Program-made: the position numbers and the translations under genes
Assembly (NCBI GenBank): GCA_046351595.1
Contig: JAXLYE010000002.1
Location: 310,001-374,000 of the forward strand
Length of the DNA: 64,000 nt
Direction: 5' to 3'
Source: JAXLYE01 sp046351595
GTDB taxonomy: Bacteria; Myxococcota_A; Polyangia; Palsa-1104; JAEUJZ01
Part shown: one piece after another, positions 28,434 through 36,787 of the stretch
Layout of the letters: each line of letters begins with the position of its first letter
Position numbering within the stretch: the first letter of the stretch is position 1
The notes under the pieces: generated by a model
Told to the model about the DNA's origin: nothing
What the model saw: only the letters and a program-made list of their open reading frames with translations
Database searches by the model: none

Positions 28434-30284
28434 ATGCAAGACCGCACCAAGACCCGTTCCGTGTCGAGGCTTCTTGTAGGCGCTGCGGGGCTCGTGCTCG
28501 GAGGTGCCGCCGCCTGCGGCGACCCGGGCCTGGTTGGCAGCGACGTGCTCCCCGATGAGAGGCCGCAGCCGCCGGTCGAGAAGCCGCCGGAGCCGCCCAA
28601 GCCGACGGTGGTGCCGGCGATCAGCGGCGGCACGCTGCTGGTGCTGCGCGACGATCGCACGGTCGTCGCCGCGGACCCGGACCGCGACGCGGTGTGGCTG
28701 GTCGATACCGTCGACAAGAAGGTGCGCAAGCGGGTCCAGCTCGCCGCCGGCGCCGAGCCGGGCCGCGTGGTCGAGGACCAGGACGGCAAGGTCCACGTGG
28801 CGCTGCGCCGCGGCGGTCAGGTCGTGAAGATCGATCCGCAGAGCGGCGAGATCCTGTCGAACCGACCCGCCTGCCCGGCGCCGCGCGGCCTGGCCTATGA
28901 CGCGGCCACCGACAACCTGTACGTCGCCTGCAGCGGCGGCGAGCTTGTGACGATCAAGGCGCGCGGCGGCGATGTGGCTCGCACCTGGTTCATCGACACC
29001 GACCTGCGCGACGTCGCGGTCAAGGGCACGCACCTGCTCTTGACCCGCTTCCGCTCGTCCGAGGTCATCGAGGTCGACGAGCGCGGCTCGCTGGTCGGCC
29101 GCGGCGCGCCGCGCAAGAGCGCGGGCCTGCCCGACCCGATGGGCCGTCCGAGCTCGGCCTCGCCGACCACGGCGTGGCGCATGGCGCCGATGCCCGACGG
29201 CCAGGTGGTGCTGCTGCACCAGCGCGGCCTCGACAGCGCGGTTTCGACGCGCGCCGGCGGCTACGGCAACGGCCCGTGCAAGGCCTCGGGCATCGTCAGC
29301 ACTGCGCTGTCGCTGTTCAGCGGCACCACCGTCGGCCGCGGCACCACGCTGATGATGGTCGGCCTGACCGTCGACGTCGCGGTGTCGCGCAGCGGCAGCA
29401 AGCTCGCGATCGTCGGCCCGAGCAGCTCGGGCGGCCGCAACGCGCTCGAGGGCCCGCCGGTCCAGATCCTCAATACGACCGAGCTCAGCGACGCCACCGA
29501 CGGCTGCAAGCTGCCGAGCAGCCCGATCACCGTCGATCGGACGCTGCAGCTTACCGCCGGCGCCTTCGACGGCCAGGATCGGCTGTGGCTGCAGTCGCGT
29601 GAGCCGGCACGCCTGATCCTGCAGCCGAGCAACGAGACCATCGCGCTCACCGGCGCCGAGGAGCGCAAGGACGAGGGCCATCGCATCTTTCACAGCACGA
29701 CCCAGGGCATGATCGCCTGCGCCTCGTGCCACGCCGAGGGCGGCGACGACGGCCACGTCTGGACCTTCGACCCGATCGGGCCGCGCCGCACCCAGAGCCT
29801 GCGCGGCGGCATCCTCGCCACCGCGCCCTTCCACTGGGACGGCGACATGAGCGACCTCGGCAAGCTGATGCGCGACGTCTTCACCGGGCGCATGACCGGC
29901 GAGGCGCTGACCGCGGCGCAGGTCACCGCGGTCGGGGCGTGGCTCGACGCGCAGCCGCTGGTGCCGCGCGGCCAGCCCGCGGATCCGCAGGCGGTGGCGC
30001 GCGGCAAGGCGCTGTTCAACGACGCCAAGGTCGCCTGCGCGAGCTGCCACGGCGGCGCGCACTTCACCAACAACAGCAGCGTCGACGTCGGCACCGGCAA
30101 GGCGTTCCAGGTGCCCTCGCTGGTCGGCCTGGCGGGCCGCGCGCCGTTCATGCACACCGGCTGCGCCAGCACGCTGCGCGCGCGCTTCGACGGCACGTGC
30201 GGCGGCGGCGATCGCCACGGCCAGACCTCGCACCTCTTGGCGAACCAGATCGACGATCTGGTCGCCTACCTCGAGACGCTCTAG
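28434..30284 (+). CDS. Di-haem propeller lipoprotein (MauG/cytochrome c peroxidase-like C-terminus)
   Basis: A 616-residue lipoprotein (Cys28 in AAAC). The N-terminal 35-400 region contains repeated short strands with LVVLRDDR-, WLVDTVDKK- and NLYVACSGG-type blades typical of a seven-bladed beta-propeller. The C-terminal 400-616 has two c-type haem motifs CASCH (about 430 and 533), a Pro/Arg-rich PIGPRRTQSLRGG that is usual in the di-haem peroxidase/MauG family, and downstream Met/His ligand candidates (FMHTG). It is probably a periplasmic electron-transfer or peroxidase-like oxidase, with the propeller docking a partner. The start has AGAGGAGGG upstream. It lies next to the spike cassette but on the opposite strand. 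Confidence 0.87.
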   Translation: MQDRTKTRSVSRLLVGAAGLVLGGAAACGDPGLVGSDVLPDERPQPPVEKPPEPPKPTVVPAISGGTLLVLRDDRTVVAADPDRDAVWLVDTVDKKVRKRVQLAAGAEPGRVVEDQDGKVHVALRRGGQVVKIDPQSGEILSNRPACPAPRGLAYDAATDNLYVACSGGELVTIKARGGDVARTWFIDTDLRDVAVKGTHLLLTRFRSSEVIEVDERGSLVGRGAPRKSAGLPDPMGRPSSASPTTAWRMAPMPDGQVVLLHQRGLDSAVSTRAGGYGNGPCKASGIVSTALSLFSGTTVGRGTTLMMVGLTVDVAVSRSGSKLAIVGPSSSGGRNALEGPPVQILNTTELSDATDGCKLPSSPITVDRTLQLTAGAFDGQDRLWLQSREPARLILQPSNETIALTGAEERKDEGHRIFHSTTQGMIACASCHAEGGDDGHVWTFDPIGPRRTQSLRGGILATAPFHWDGDMSDLGKLMRDVFTGRMTGEALTAAQVTAVGAWLDAQPLVPRGQPADPQAVARGKALFNDAKVACASCHGGAHFTNNSSVDVGTGKAFQVPSLVGLAGRAPFMHTGCASTLRARFDGTCGGGDRHGQTSHLLANQIDDLVAYLETL

Positions 30285-30353
30285 CGGCGGGGATTGCGGC
30301 GCGGCGGCCAGGCACATGGCGGCCCGGCGGTCGCGCCGAAGAGGGTCCTTTGG

Positions 30354-30674
30354 CTAGCCGCCGGTGATGACGTTGCCCGAGCCCTCGATGAGCTGGCCCG
30401 TGCCGCCGCAGTGCGCGGTGGTGTCACCCAGGCGGTGGGCCGGCTTGCCGTTGATGAACACGGTGCCGCTGCCCGCTGCCGCGTTCCAGGTGTTGGGCCC
30501 GCAGCAGGCGGTGTGCACGCCCGGATCCTGGACGCGCAGGCTCGGGCGATCGTTGGTCAGCACGTCGGGTGAGCCCGCGATCGCCGGGCCGATCACCGGG
30601 TGGGCGCAGCCGGGGCAGCCGTGCGCGTCGGCGGGGTTGAAGGCGCGGTCTCCGAGTCTTCCTTGCGGCGGCAT
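30354..30674 (-). CDS. PAAR-type spike-tip protein
   Basis: A 106-residue protein. The N-terminal motif DRAFNPADAHGCPGCAH and repeated Gly-turn strands (VFINGKPAHRLGDTTAHCGG, GSGNVITGG) are the PAAR-domain pattern of a sharpened cone with a zinc site made by Cys/His. Such proteins cap VgrG or phage spike proteins in contractile injection systems and often recruit effectors. No C-terminal toxin extension is present, so it would be a bare tip. It is the third gene of the cassette, starting 18 nt after the gpV stop. The local ribosome site is weak, implying translation coupled to gpV. Confidence 0.88.
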   Translation of the reverse strand: MPPQGRLGDRAFNPADAHGCPGCAHPVIGPAIAGSPDVLTNDRPSLRVQDPGVHTACCGPNTWNAAAGSGTVFINGKPAHRLGDTTAHCGGTGQLIEGSGNVITGG

Positions 30675-30692
30675 GGAGGTGACCTGTGTCCG

Positions 30693-31529
30693 TCAGTTGA
30701 GCTTGATGGTCGCGGCCTTCTCGGTCATGGTGCCGCCGGCCTTCATGTCCATGTTCCCCGTGGCCTCCTGCGTATAGTTCGAGTCGGCCTTCTGGGTCAT
30801 GTTCTTGCCGGCGTGCATCGAGGTGTCCTCCTGGCTGTCGGTCTCGATGACCTTGGCCTCGATGCGGACCTTCTCCTTGGCCTTGATCAGGATGTCGCCG
30901 GTCTTGGTCTCCATCGTGATCTTCTTGTTCTTCGTGTCGATGAGGATGTAGTTCTCCTCTTTGCCGTCGTAGATCTCGATCTTGGTCGGCTGGTTGCCGG
31001 CGTCGTCGAGGACGATGCGGTGCTTGGTGCCCGACTGCAGGGTCACCCGCGGGTTTCCCGCGTTGTCGTTGAAGATGAACTCGTGCTTCGAGCGGCTGGA
31101 GAACGAGCGGATGTCGTTCTTCTCGGCGTCGGCCGGGCCGCGGAAGTCGGCGTGGTCGTTGTTGAAGCGGCCCGTCGGCGACTTGGCGTCCTTGTTGGCG
31201 TAGGACGGCTTGTCGACGCCGTTCCACAGCGTGCCCATGATGATGGCCTGGTTGAAGTCGCCGTTCATGAAGGTGACGAGGACCTCGTCGTCCTTCTCGG
31301 GCAGCCAGAACGCGCCGCGCCCGCCGGAGCCTGCGCCCATGGTCGCGATGCGGCACCAGAAGCTCTCCTCCTGCTGGCCGGACTTGCCGGCGGGCAGCGT
31401 CGGGAACTTGACCTTGACGCGGTAGTCGCCCTGCGGGTGCACGTTGTCGGTGACGATGCCGACCGTCATCGTGTTGGCGTTACCGCCGGTGACCTGACCT
31501 GCTTTGGTATCTCGATCGAACTTGTGCAT
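30693..31529 (-). CDS. gpV/VgrG-type phage-baseplate spike protein
   Basis: A 278-residue protein built like the gp5/gpV spike. An N-terminal OB-fold (about 15-115) contains VGIVTDNVHPQGDYRVKV, WCRIATMGAGSGGRG and LPEKDDEVLVTFMNGD, typical of VgrG/gpV. The C-terminal half is rich in repeating T-x-x-A/K-x-x-M units (MHAGKNMTQKAD, NMDMKAGGTMTEKA), the signature of a triple-stranded beta-helix needle. The gp27-like N-terminal half of full-length VgrG is absent, so this is the gpV-only type. ATG 31529 has GGAG 7 nt upstream. It is flanked by an unknown protein and a PAAR tip. No tube, sheath or ATPase gene appears in the window. Confidence 0.85.
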   Translation of the reverse strand: MHKFDRDTKAGQVTGGNANTMTVGIVTDNVHPQGDYRVKVKFPTLPAGKSGQQEESFWCRIATMGAGSGGRGAFWLPEKDDEVLVTFMNGDFNQAIIMGTLWNGVDKPSYANKDAKSPTGRFNNDHADFRGPADAEKNDIRSFSSRSKHEFIFNDNAGNPRVTLQSGTKHRIVLDDAGNQPTKIEIYDGKEENYILIDTKNKKITMETKTGDILIKAKEKVRIEAKVIETDSQEDTSMHAGKNMTQKADSNYTQEATGNMDMKAGGTMTEKAATIKLN

Positions 31530-31591
31530 CGCGTCTCCTACGCACGTAAGCAATCGCGAAAGGGTGCGCCCCGGCCTGCCCGGCCTCGCGC

Positions 31592-32428
31592 CTAGGTGAA
31601 GCCGCCGGGCGTCATGTTGCCGACGCCGCCGACGACGGGACCGACCGGCACCACCGGCGGCGCGAACGTCGGGACCGGGCCGGTGCCAAGGACGTTGGTC
31701 ACCATCGTCGTGGTCTGCCAGATCTGAAAGCACTTCTCGAACGCGTCCGCGATCGAGTCGAACAGCTCGACATGGTGCTCGGCGGTGGGATCGGCGTGCA
31801 TGGCGATCATCTGGCTCTTCAGGATCGCCTTGCTGATCGGCACCGTGACCTGCGTCAGCGCCGCCACCGGCACCGGCACGTTGGGCATGGGCGGCGCCAC
31901 CGGTGCCGGGAACGCCGAGAACGCCGGGTACCACGGCAGGCCCGGCACCTTGATCGTCGCCGTGTAGGCCAGCCACGCGGTGTTGAGGACGTTCGCGATG
32001 GTGGTCGTGTACTTGAGCTCCGCCGGCGTCATCTTGGGCCCCGAGCCCATGATCAGCGGCAGCCACGGGATGCCCACCACCTGGCCCATCGAGGCGACGG
32101 GGCCGGTGATCAGGACGCCGACCATCGTCGCCGCCGTCTGCCACTGGCTCCAGGCCGAGCAGATCGCCGAGCAGATGCCGTCGATGTAGTCGGCAAACTG
32201 CTTGGAGATCTTGTTGACCGTGTCGGTGTGGTACTTGTTCGTCGAGGCCGGGACGAACAGCGTCGGTGGCGTGACCATGCCGACGTGCTCGCTCGGCTTG
32301 AAGGCGTTGCCGTACTGCCGGCCCGCCTCGCCCTGCGGCTGCTTCCAGTCGACCGGCAGCTTGATCGCGAAGGACATGAACTGCGCCTTCGCGAGCTCCT
32401 GCATCATTGTGGCTTGTGGCGCCGGCAT
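31592..32428 (-). CDS. Unknown protein heading the spike cassette
   Basis: A 278-residue protein (AGGAG-type site 10 nt before ATG 32428). The N-terminal 60 residues are mixed alpha/beta (FMSFAIKLPVDWKQPQ). The middle has two long hydrophobic helices (DGICSAICSAWSQWQ to VVGIPWLPLIM) and a Pro/Val-rich linker (PWYPAFSAFPAPVAPPMP). A helical segment follows, and the C-terminus is Pro/Gly/Val-rich (PPVVPVGPVVGGVGNM). No known catalytic motif is visible. It is first of a minus-strand trio with the spike and PAAR genes, so a cargo/effector or spike-loading adaptor role is inferred. The amphipathic helices could insert in membranes. Confidence 0.7.
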   Translation of the reverse strand: MPAPQATMMQELAKAQFMSFAIKLPVDWKQPQGEAGRQYGNAFKPSEHVGMVTPPTLFVPASTNKYHTDTVNKISKQFADYIDGICSAICSAWSQWQTAATMVGVLITGPVASMGQVVGIPWLPLIMGSGPKMTPAELKYTTTIANVLNTAWLAYTATIKVPGLPWYPAFSAFPAPVAPPMPNVPVPVAALTQVTVPISKAILKSQMIAMHADPTAEHHVELFDSIADAFEKCFQIWQTTTMVTNVLGTGPVPTFAPPVVPVGPVVGGVGNMTPGGFT

Positions 32429-32505
32429 CAGAGTACTCCCCGCTCCACTTTATCGTCTGAGCTCACCGCGCGGCAACGACCCACGCGCCCTGCCCCAAAG
32501 GAACC

Positions 32506-32600
32506 GGACCATCCCGTCCCGGACCGGCTCGTCCCGAGCCGGCTCATCCCGAGCCGGCTCGTCCCAAGCCGGCTCGTCCCAAGCCGGCTCGTCCCAAGCC
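32506..32600. repeat. 15-bp tandem repeat upstream of the spike cassette
   Basis: About six imperfect copies of RAGCCGGCTCGTCCC occur in the divergent gap 32429-32710. The last two copies are identical and the earlier ones differ by 1-3 bases. Repeats of the same unit length occur in pcnB, but the sequences are unrelated. They may space the cassette promoter from the neighbour or bind a protein. Confidence 0.85.
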
Positions 32601-32675
32601 GGCCCAGGCCGGCGACGCCGCCGGGCGGCTCCTGGCGCGGCCCGATCAGCTGCAGCGGCGACGGCGATGGCGACC

Positions 32676-32705
32676 GTGACGGGCCGAGCACCGCGACGCT
32701 ATAAT
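32676..32705 (+). promoter_or_regulatory. Sigma-70-type promoter of the leaderless 32711 gene
   Basis: A perfect -10 hexamer TATAAT (32700-32705) is preceded by GTGACG (-35-like, 4/6 to TTGACA) with an 18-bp spacer. ATG 32711 lies only 5 nt downstream of the -10, so the transcript should begin at about the start codon. Confidence 0.65.
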
Positions 32706-32710
32706 CACGC

Positions 32711-33406
32711 ATGCCCTTCCAGCCGCAGCCCGAAGAGACGGTCCTGTACCCGGCGCCGTTTGTGCCGACCGAGCCGCACGAGCTGGTCATCAGCACCAAG
32801 CGCGTCGTGCAGTTCGCGCCGGCAGCGACGGGTGCGGTGCTGCCGATCGCGGAGTTCCCGCTCGATCGCATCGAGTTCGTCGGCCGCATGTCCGAGCGTC
32901 CGAACGCAGCGCTGGGAATCCTCTCGTTCCTCATCGGGATCGTCTTTCTTATCGTCAGTGTCGCCAAAGTGTTGCCAGCCGCGATGTACGCCGGCGTCGC
33001 AGACAAGACCGCGGACCCGGCCGCCGCCGCCGACACCCCCGAGGAAGAGGACACCACCGGCGGCATCGAGGGCCGCGACGCCAACGACGACGACCCCTTC
33101 GCCAAGGAGGAGGCGGCCAAGGAGGGCGTCAAGGAGAAGACCGAGAAGCGCCTGAAGAAGCTCAAGGGCGTAAAGTTCGGGATCCCGCCGCTCAGCGAGG
33201 ACGTCATCGTCGGGCTCCTGGCGCTGGCCAGCGGCGTCTTGGCGATGGGGATCGGCCGCTGGCAGTACAAAAAGGAGCGGCACCTGGTCTTCTGCCGCGT
33301 CGGTGAGGTGGTCTACCGCCTCGAGGTCCGCGACACGATCCAGCAGACCACCATCCTGTCGACGCTGCAGGCGGCGCAGCAGGCCGCCGCGAAGATGAAG
33401 AAGTAG
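32711..33406 (+). CDS. Two-helix membrane protein with a charged loop
   Basis: A 231-residue protein. An N-terminal 60-residue beta-rich part (VLYPAPFVPTEPHELVISTKRVV) resembles half of a PH-like fold. The first membrane helix (LGILSFLIGIVFLIVSVAKVLP, about 68-90) is followed by a long acidic/Lys-rich disordered loop (EEEDTT...KEKTEKRLKKLK). A second helix (VIVGLLALASGVLAMGIG, about 163-181) and a C-terminal beta segment (VFCRVGEVVYRLEVRD) complete the PH-like half. The arrangement (PH-like strands interrupted by a helical hairpin) suggests a membrane-bound PH-like protein, but no family is assigned. Confidence 0.7.
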   Translation: MPFQPQPEETVLYPAPFVPTEPHELVISTKRVVQFAPAATGAVLPIAEFPLDRIEFVGRMSERPNAALGILSFLIGIVFLIVSVAKVLPAAMYAGVADKTADPAAAADTPEEEDTTGGIEGRDANDDDPFAKEEAAKEGVKEKTEKRLKKLKGVKFGIPPLSEDVIVGLLALASGVLAMGIGRWQYKKERHLVFCRVGEVVYRLEVRDTIQQTTILSTLQAAQQAAAKMKK

Positions 33407-33445
33407 CCGACCGCGCCGCCAGCCGCCAACATCCCTGCAGCTGAG

Positions 33446-34675
33446 ATGACAGACAGGGCCGCCGAGCTCCCGGCCGCGTGGGCCGAGCACCTCGACAGCC
33501 GGGCCGCGGCGCTGCGCCGGGCCGGGCTGTGGCGCACCGTGCGCACCCTCGCGAGCGCCCCCGGCCCGACGGTGCGCCTGCCCGACGAAGGCGGCGACGA
33601 AGGCCGCGGCGAAGGCCGCGAGCTCATCGCGCTCGGCTCGAACAACTACCTCGGGCTGGCCACGGATCCGCGCCTGGTCGCGGCGGCGCAGGCGGCGGCC
33701 GCGCGCTACGGCACCGGCAGCGGCGCCTCGCGCCTGCTCGGCGGCGCCCTGTCCCTGCACGACGAGCTTGAGCGCCGCCTGGCCGCCTGGAAGGGCTGCG
33801 AGGACTGCGTGCTCTTCAGCTCCGGCTACCTCGCCAACCTCGGCGCGATCACGGCGCTGTGCGGGCGCGGCGACACCATCGTCTCGGATCGCCTGAACCA
33901 CGCCTCGCTGATCGACGGCTGCCGCCTGTCCGGCGCCAGCGTGCGCATCTACCCGCACGCCGACGCCCGCGCCTGCGCCGAGGCCGTCGCCGAAGCCGGG
34001 GGCAGCGGCGGCCGGGTCCTCATCGCCACCGACAGCGTCTTCTCGATGGACGGCGACCTGGCGCCGCTCGCCGAGCTCGTCGCCGTCGCCGAGCGCCACG
34101 GCGCGCTGCTGTTCCTCGACGAGGCGCACGCCACCGGGGTGCTGGGCCGCGGCCGCGGCGCCCTCGCCGAGCTCGGGCTGACCGGCCGCGTCGGCGCGGT
34201 GATGGGCACGTGCAGCAAGGCGCTCGGCTCGCTCGGCGGCTTCGTCTGCGGCAGCCGCGTGCTGTGCGATCACCTGCGCAACCACGCCCGCGGCTTCATC
34301 TTCGACACCTCGCTGCCGGCCCCGGTCGTCGCCGCGACGCTCGCCGCCCTCGATGTCATCGAGCGCGAGCCCGAGCGCTGCGCCCGCGCCCGCGCGCTCG
34401 CGGTGCGCCTGTGCCGCTCGCTGCGCGCCCTCGGCTACGACGCCGCCCTGCCCCAGGCCGCGATCGTGCCCGTGCTGATCGGCGAGAGCGAGGCCGCGGT
34501 GCGCCTCTCCGCCCGCCTGCGCGAGCTCGGCGTGCTGGCGCTGGCCGTGCGCCCGCCCACCGTGCCCGCCGGCACCGCCCGCCTGCGGCTGTGCACCATG
34601 GCCACGCACACCGACGAGCACATCGAGCAGGCGGTGGCCGCCTTCGCCGCCGCCCGCGACAGCCTGAGCGCCTGA
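33446..34675 (+). CDS. bioF: 8-amino-7-oxononanoate synthase / AONS-family PLP enzyme
   Basis: A 409-residue alpha-oxoamine synthase that condenses an acyl-CoA with an amino acid. GSNNYLGLATDPRL (about 65), YGTGSGASRLLGG (about 88) and FSSGYLANLG (about 127) build the cofactor pocket. The Asp/His pair DEAHATGVLG (about 226) and the PLP-binding Lys257 in GTCSKALGSLGGF are all intact. BioF (biotin synthesis) and Kbl (2-amino-3-ketobutyrate CoA ligase) share these motifs. BioF is favoured because of the DSVFSMDGD wording, but no other biotin gene is adjacent, so a lipid-type synthase is possible too. A 39-nt gap separates it from the membrane protein upstream. Confidence 0.8.
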   Translation: MTDRAAELPAAWAEHLDSRAAALRRAGLWRTVRTLASAPGPTVRLPDEGGDEGRGEGRELIALGSNNYLGLATDPRLVAAAQAAAARYGTGSGASRLLGGALSLHDELERRLAAWKGCEDCVLFSSGYLANLGAITALCGRGDTIVSDRLNHASLIDGCRLSGASVRIYPHADARACAEAVAEAGGSGGRVLIATDSVFSMDGDLAPLAELVAVAERHGALLFLDEAHATGVLGRGRGALAELGLTGRVGAVMGTCSKALGSLGGFVCGSRVLCDHLRNHARGFIFDTSLPAPVVAATLAALDVIEREPERCARARALAVRLCRSLRALGYDAALPQAAIVPVLIGESEAAVRLSARLRELGVLALAVRPPTVPAGTARLRLCTMATHTDEHIEQAVAAFAAARDSLSA

Positions 34676-34713
34676 GCCGCCCCGTGTTACGCTGCCGCCG
34701 GAGGCCGCGCCCG

Positions 34714-35448
34714 GTGGGTTATCGCGATATCCTATATGATAAATACGCTTCCTTCTTCGCCCGCTCGACCGGCGAAGATTCTGTTGAAGACGTAAATCGC
34801 GAAACCCGCTTATTGAATTATTATTTCCGCGGCTGGCTGCCCGCGCCCGGCGCCGCCATCTTGGACCTCGGCTGCGGCGACGGCGGCCTCTTGCGGCGCC
34901 TCGCGCAGGCGGGCCACACGGACCTGACCGGAGTCGACCGCAGCCCCGAGCAGCTCGAGCGCGCCGCGGCCGGCGGGGGCGCTCGCTGGCTCCGCGGCGA
35001 CGCGCTCGATCACCTGGCGCAGGCCGCGGATCGCTACGACCTGATCGTCGCCCGCGACCTCGTCGAGCACCTGACCCGCGACGAGCTCCTGCGCTTTTTG
35101 CCGCTGTGCCGCGCGGCGCTGCGCCCGGGCGGCCGGCTGATCGTGCAGACGCCCAACGGCGACGCGCCGCTCGTCGGCTCGGTGCGCTACGGCGACCTCA
35201 CGCACGAGCTCTGCCTGACACCCGAGCTGGCGCGGCGGCTGCTCGAGCACGCCGGCTTCAGCGGCTTCGAGGCGCGCGAGGCCGGCCCGGTGCCGCGCGG
35301 CTATTCGCCAATCGCCAGCTGCCGCTATGCGCTATGGAAAGCCGTCCGCGGCGCGCTGTTATTTTATAATCTTATCGAGCTCGGAAACCGCGGCAGCGGC
35401 CTCTTTACGCGCGTATTCCTGTTCAGCGCCGTGCGCCCGCGCGGCTAG
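34714..35448 (+). CDS. SAM-dependent methyltransferase with composition-mosaic ends
   Basis: A 244-residue class I methyltransferase. Motif I is DLGCGDGG (about 50-57). GVDRSPEQLERA lies around 75, ARDLVEHLT (motif post-II region) around 113 and LRPGGRLIVQTPNGD around 140. It starts with GTG 34714 (GGAGG about 10 nt before), within a stretch using rare AT-rich codons (ATA, TTA, AAT, GAA) up to about 34835. The middle is GC-rich, and the last stretch (about 35300-35400) is AT-rich again. The substrate is unknown; UbiE/BioC-like folds methylate small molecules or glycans. The position behind a BioF-like gene would allow a BioC-like role, but the codon pattern hints at recombination. Confidence 0.82.
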   Translation: MGYRDILYDKYASFFARSTGEDSVEDVNRETRLLNYYFRGWLPAPGAAILDLGCGDGGLLRRLAQAGHTDLTGVDRSPEQLERAAAGGGARWLRGDALDHLAQAADRYDLIVARDLVEHLTRDELLRFLPLCRAALRPGGRLIVQTPNGDAPLVGSVRYGDLTHELCLTPELARRLLEHAGFSGFEAREAGPVPRGYSPIASCRYALWKAVRGALLFYNLIELGNRGSGLFTRVFLFSAVRPRG

Positions 35449-35476
35449 CCGGCCAGCTGGCCGGGCCTACCAGGCC
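35449..35476. terminator. Twin hairpin terminator between convergent genes
   Basis: A 16-bp perfect palindrome CCGGCCAGCTGGCCGG (35449-35464) directly follows the methyltransferase stop. GGCCT/AGGCC with an ACC loop (35464-35476) follows. The Fe-S protein gene ends 3 nt later on the other strand. Confidence 0.65.
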
Positions 35477-35478
35477 TG

Positions 35479-36684
35479 CTACGCTGCGCCGTACTCGGCG
35501 AGCCCGAGCCGCGTCAGGAGCAGGCCGCGCGCGAGCGGTCGCGGCGACGGTCGGTCCCGCGGCCCGGCCTCCTCCTCGGCCGCGAGCGCCGCGTCGAGCT
35601 CGCGCAGCGTCGGCGCGCCCGGTTCGTGCCCGGCCGCCTGCGCCGCGCGCTGCAGGCCCTGCAGCACCACGCCCGGCAGGAGCTCCGCCGGGCACAGGGC
35701 CGAGCACGCGCCGCAGCCGGTGCAGCGCACCGCCGCGGTCCACAGCGCCTGCGGCTCGCTGCCGAGCGCCAGCCGCCGCAGGATCTGGTGCGGCACGAGG
35801 CCGTCGCCCGCCTCGGGGCACAGGTCGGTGCACAGGCGGCAAGAGAGGCAGGTGTTGCGCGCGCGCAGCAGGCGCTGCGGCTCGCTCAGGCGCAGGCGCG
35901 CGACCAGCTCGTGCGCGGCGGGCAGGATCAGGAGCTGCTCGCAGTCGGGCGGCAGCTCGGCCTCGGCCGGCCAGAGCTCACCGGCGGGAGCGCCGCCCCG
36001 CACCGCGACCCAGGCCGCGACCAGCGCGCCGCCGGCACGGCGGACCAGCGCGGCCGGCGTGCGCTCCGTCGCGGGCAGGGCCAGCAGCGGCGTCAGGTCG
36101 ACCACGGCCGGCTGCCGCACCGCGCCCGCGATCGTGCACAGGCGCGGCGCCGCGCGACCCTGGGCGGCGGCGCCGAACGCCGCCAGCTGCGCTGCCGGCA
36201 GCACCCAGGTGCGGCCGCTCGGCTCCAGGGCCGCGCCGAGCGCGCCGCCGGTAAAGGTGAGCGGCCGCGACGGGTAGGTCGCCGGCGTCTCCATCACCTC
36301 GACGGAGGAGCTGCGGCACAGCGCGCGCGCGGGCGCGACCAGCGGACCGCTCGGCACCGCCAGCACCAGCCGCTTCGTCGCCGTCGCCAGCGCCAGCCCG
36401 CCGAGCCCGTCGAGCAGGAGACTGCCGTGCTCCAGAAGCAGCGCCTCGGCGTTGCGCCCGAGCAGCGCCTCGGCCCCGAGATCCCCGAGCAGGACGAGCA
36501 GGCGCCCCGGGCGCGCGTCGATCCACTCGGGCCACGACAGCGCGGCCCGCAGCAGCCGCTCGCGCAGGGCCCGCGCCAGGCCGGCCCGCTCCTCGCCGAG
36601 GCGCCGCGCGGTGTACGGCGGCAGCTCGGCGCGCGGATCGCCGACGAGGTCGGGGACGGCGCCGACGGACTGACCGGTGTTCAT
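35479..36684 (-). CDS. Orphan RnfC-like SLBB/4Fe-4S protein
   Basis: A 401-residue protein. An SLBB-like segment (RLCTIAGAVRQPAVVD, about 181-196) precedes two ferredoxin-type clusters, CLSCRLCTDLCP (279-290) and CTGCGACSALCP (321-332), each set for a 4Fe-4S cluster. This order matches the RnfC/PduS electron-transfer family, which links NADH or ferredoxin oxidation to another redox centre. The N-terminal 150 residues keep a weak flavin/NADH-like region (LLLDGLGGLALATATKRLVLAV). No other Rnf subunit or propanediol gene is present, so it acts alone or pairs with a distant gene. ATG 36684 has no strong ribosome site. Confidence 0.78.
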   Translation of the reverse strand: MNTGQSVGAVPDLVGDPRAELPPYTARRLGEERAGLARALRERLLRAALSWPEWIDARPGRLLVLLGDLGAEALLGRNAEALLLEHGSLLLDGLGGLALATATKRLVLAVPSGPLVAPARALCRSSSVEVMETPATYPSRPLTFTGGALGAALEPSGRTWVLPAAQLAAFGAAAQGRAAPRLCTIAGAVRQPAVVDLTPLLALPATERTPAALVRRAGGALVAAWVAVRGGAPAGELWPAEAELPPDCEQLLILPAAHELVARLRLSEPQRLLRARNTCLSCRLCTDLCPEAGDGLVPHQILRRLALGSEPQALWTAAVRCTGCGACSALCPAELLPGVVLQGLQRAAQAAGHEPGAPTLRELDAALAAEEEAGPRDRPSPRPLARGLLLTRLGLAEYGAA

Positions 36685-36787
36685 TTGTTCCGCCCCGTGG
36701 CCATGGGGCGGCTAGCTTACCTGCAATCCGCGCCGGCGCAGCGGTCATCACGCAGCGGGCGCCCCGTCCGTCCGCCGCCGCCGCCGC

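Noticed and set aside
30354..32428. Full type VI secretion or prophage locus
   Set aside because: No sheath, tube, baseplate wedge, ATPase or phage structural gene found in the window, only spike, tip and one unknown gene.
34714..35448. Biotin operon (bioF with bioC)
   Set aside because: The methyltransferase motifs are generic and no bioA, bioB or bioD is near; BioC identity not supportable.
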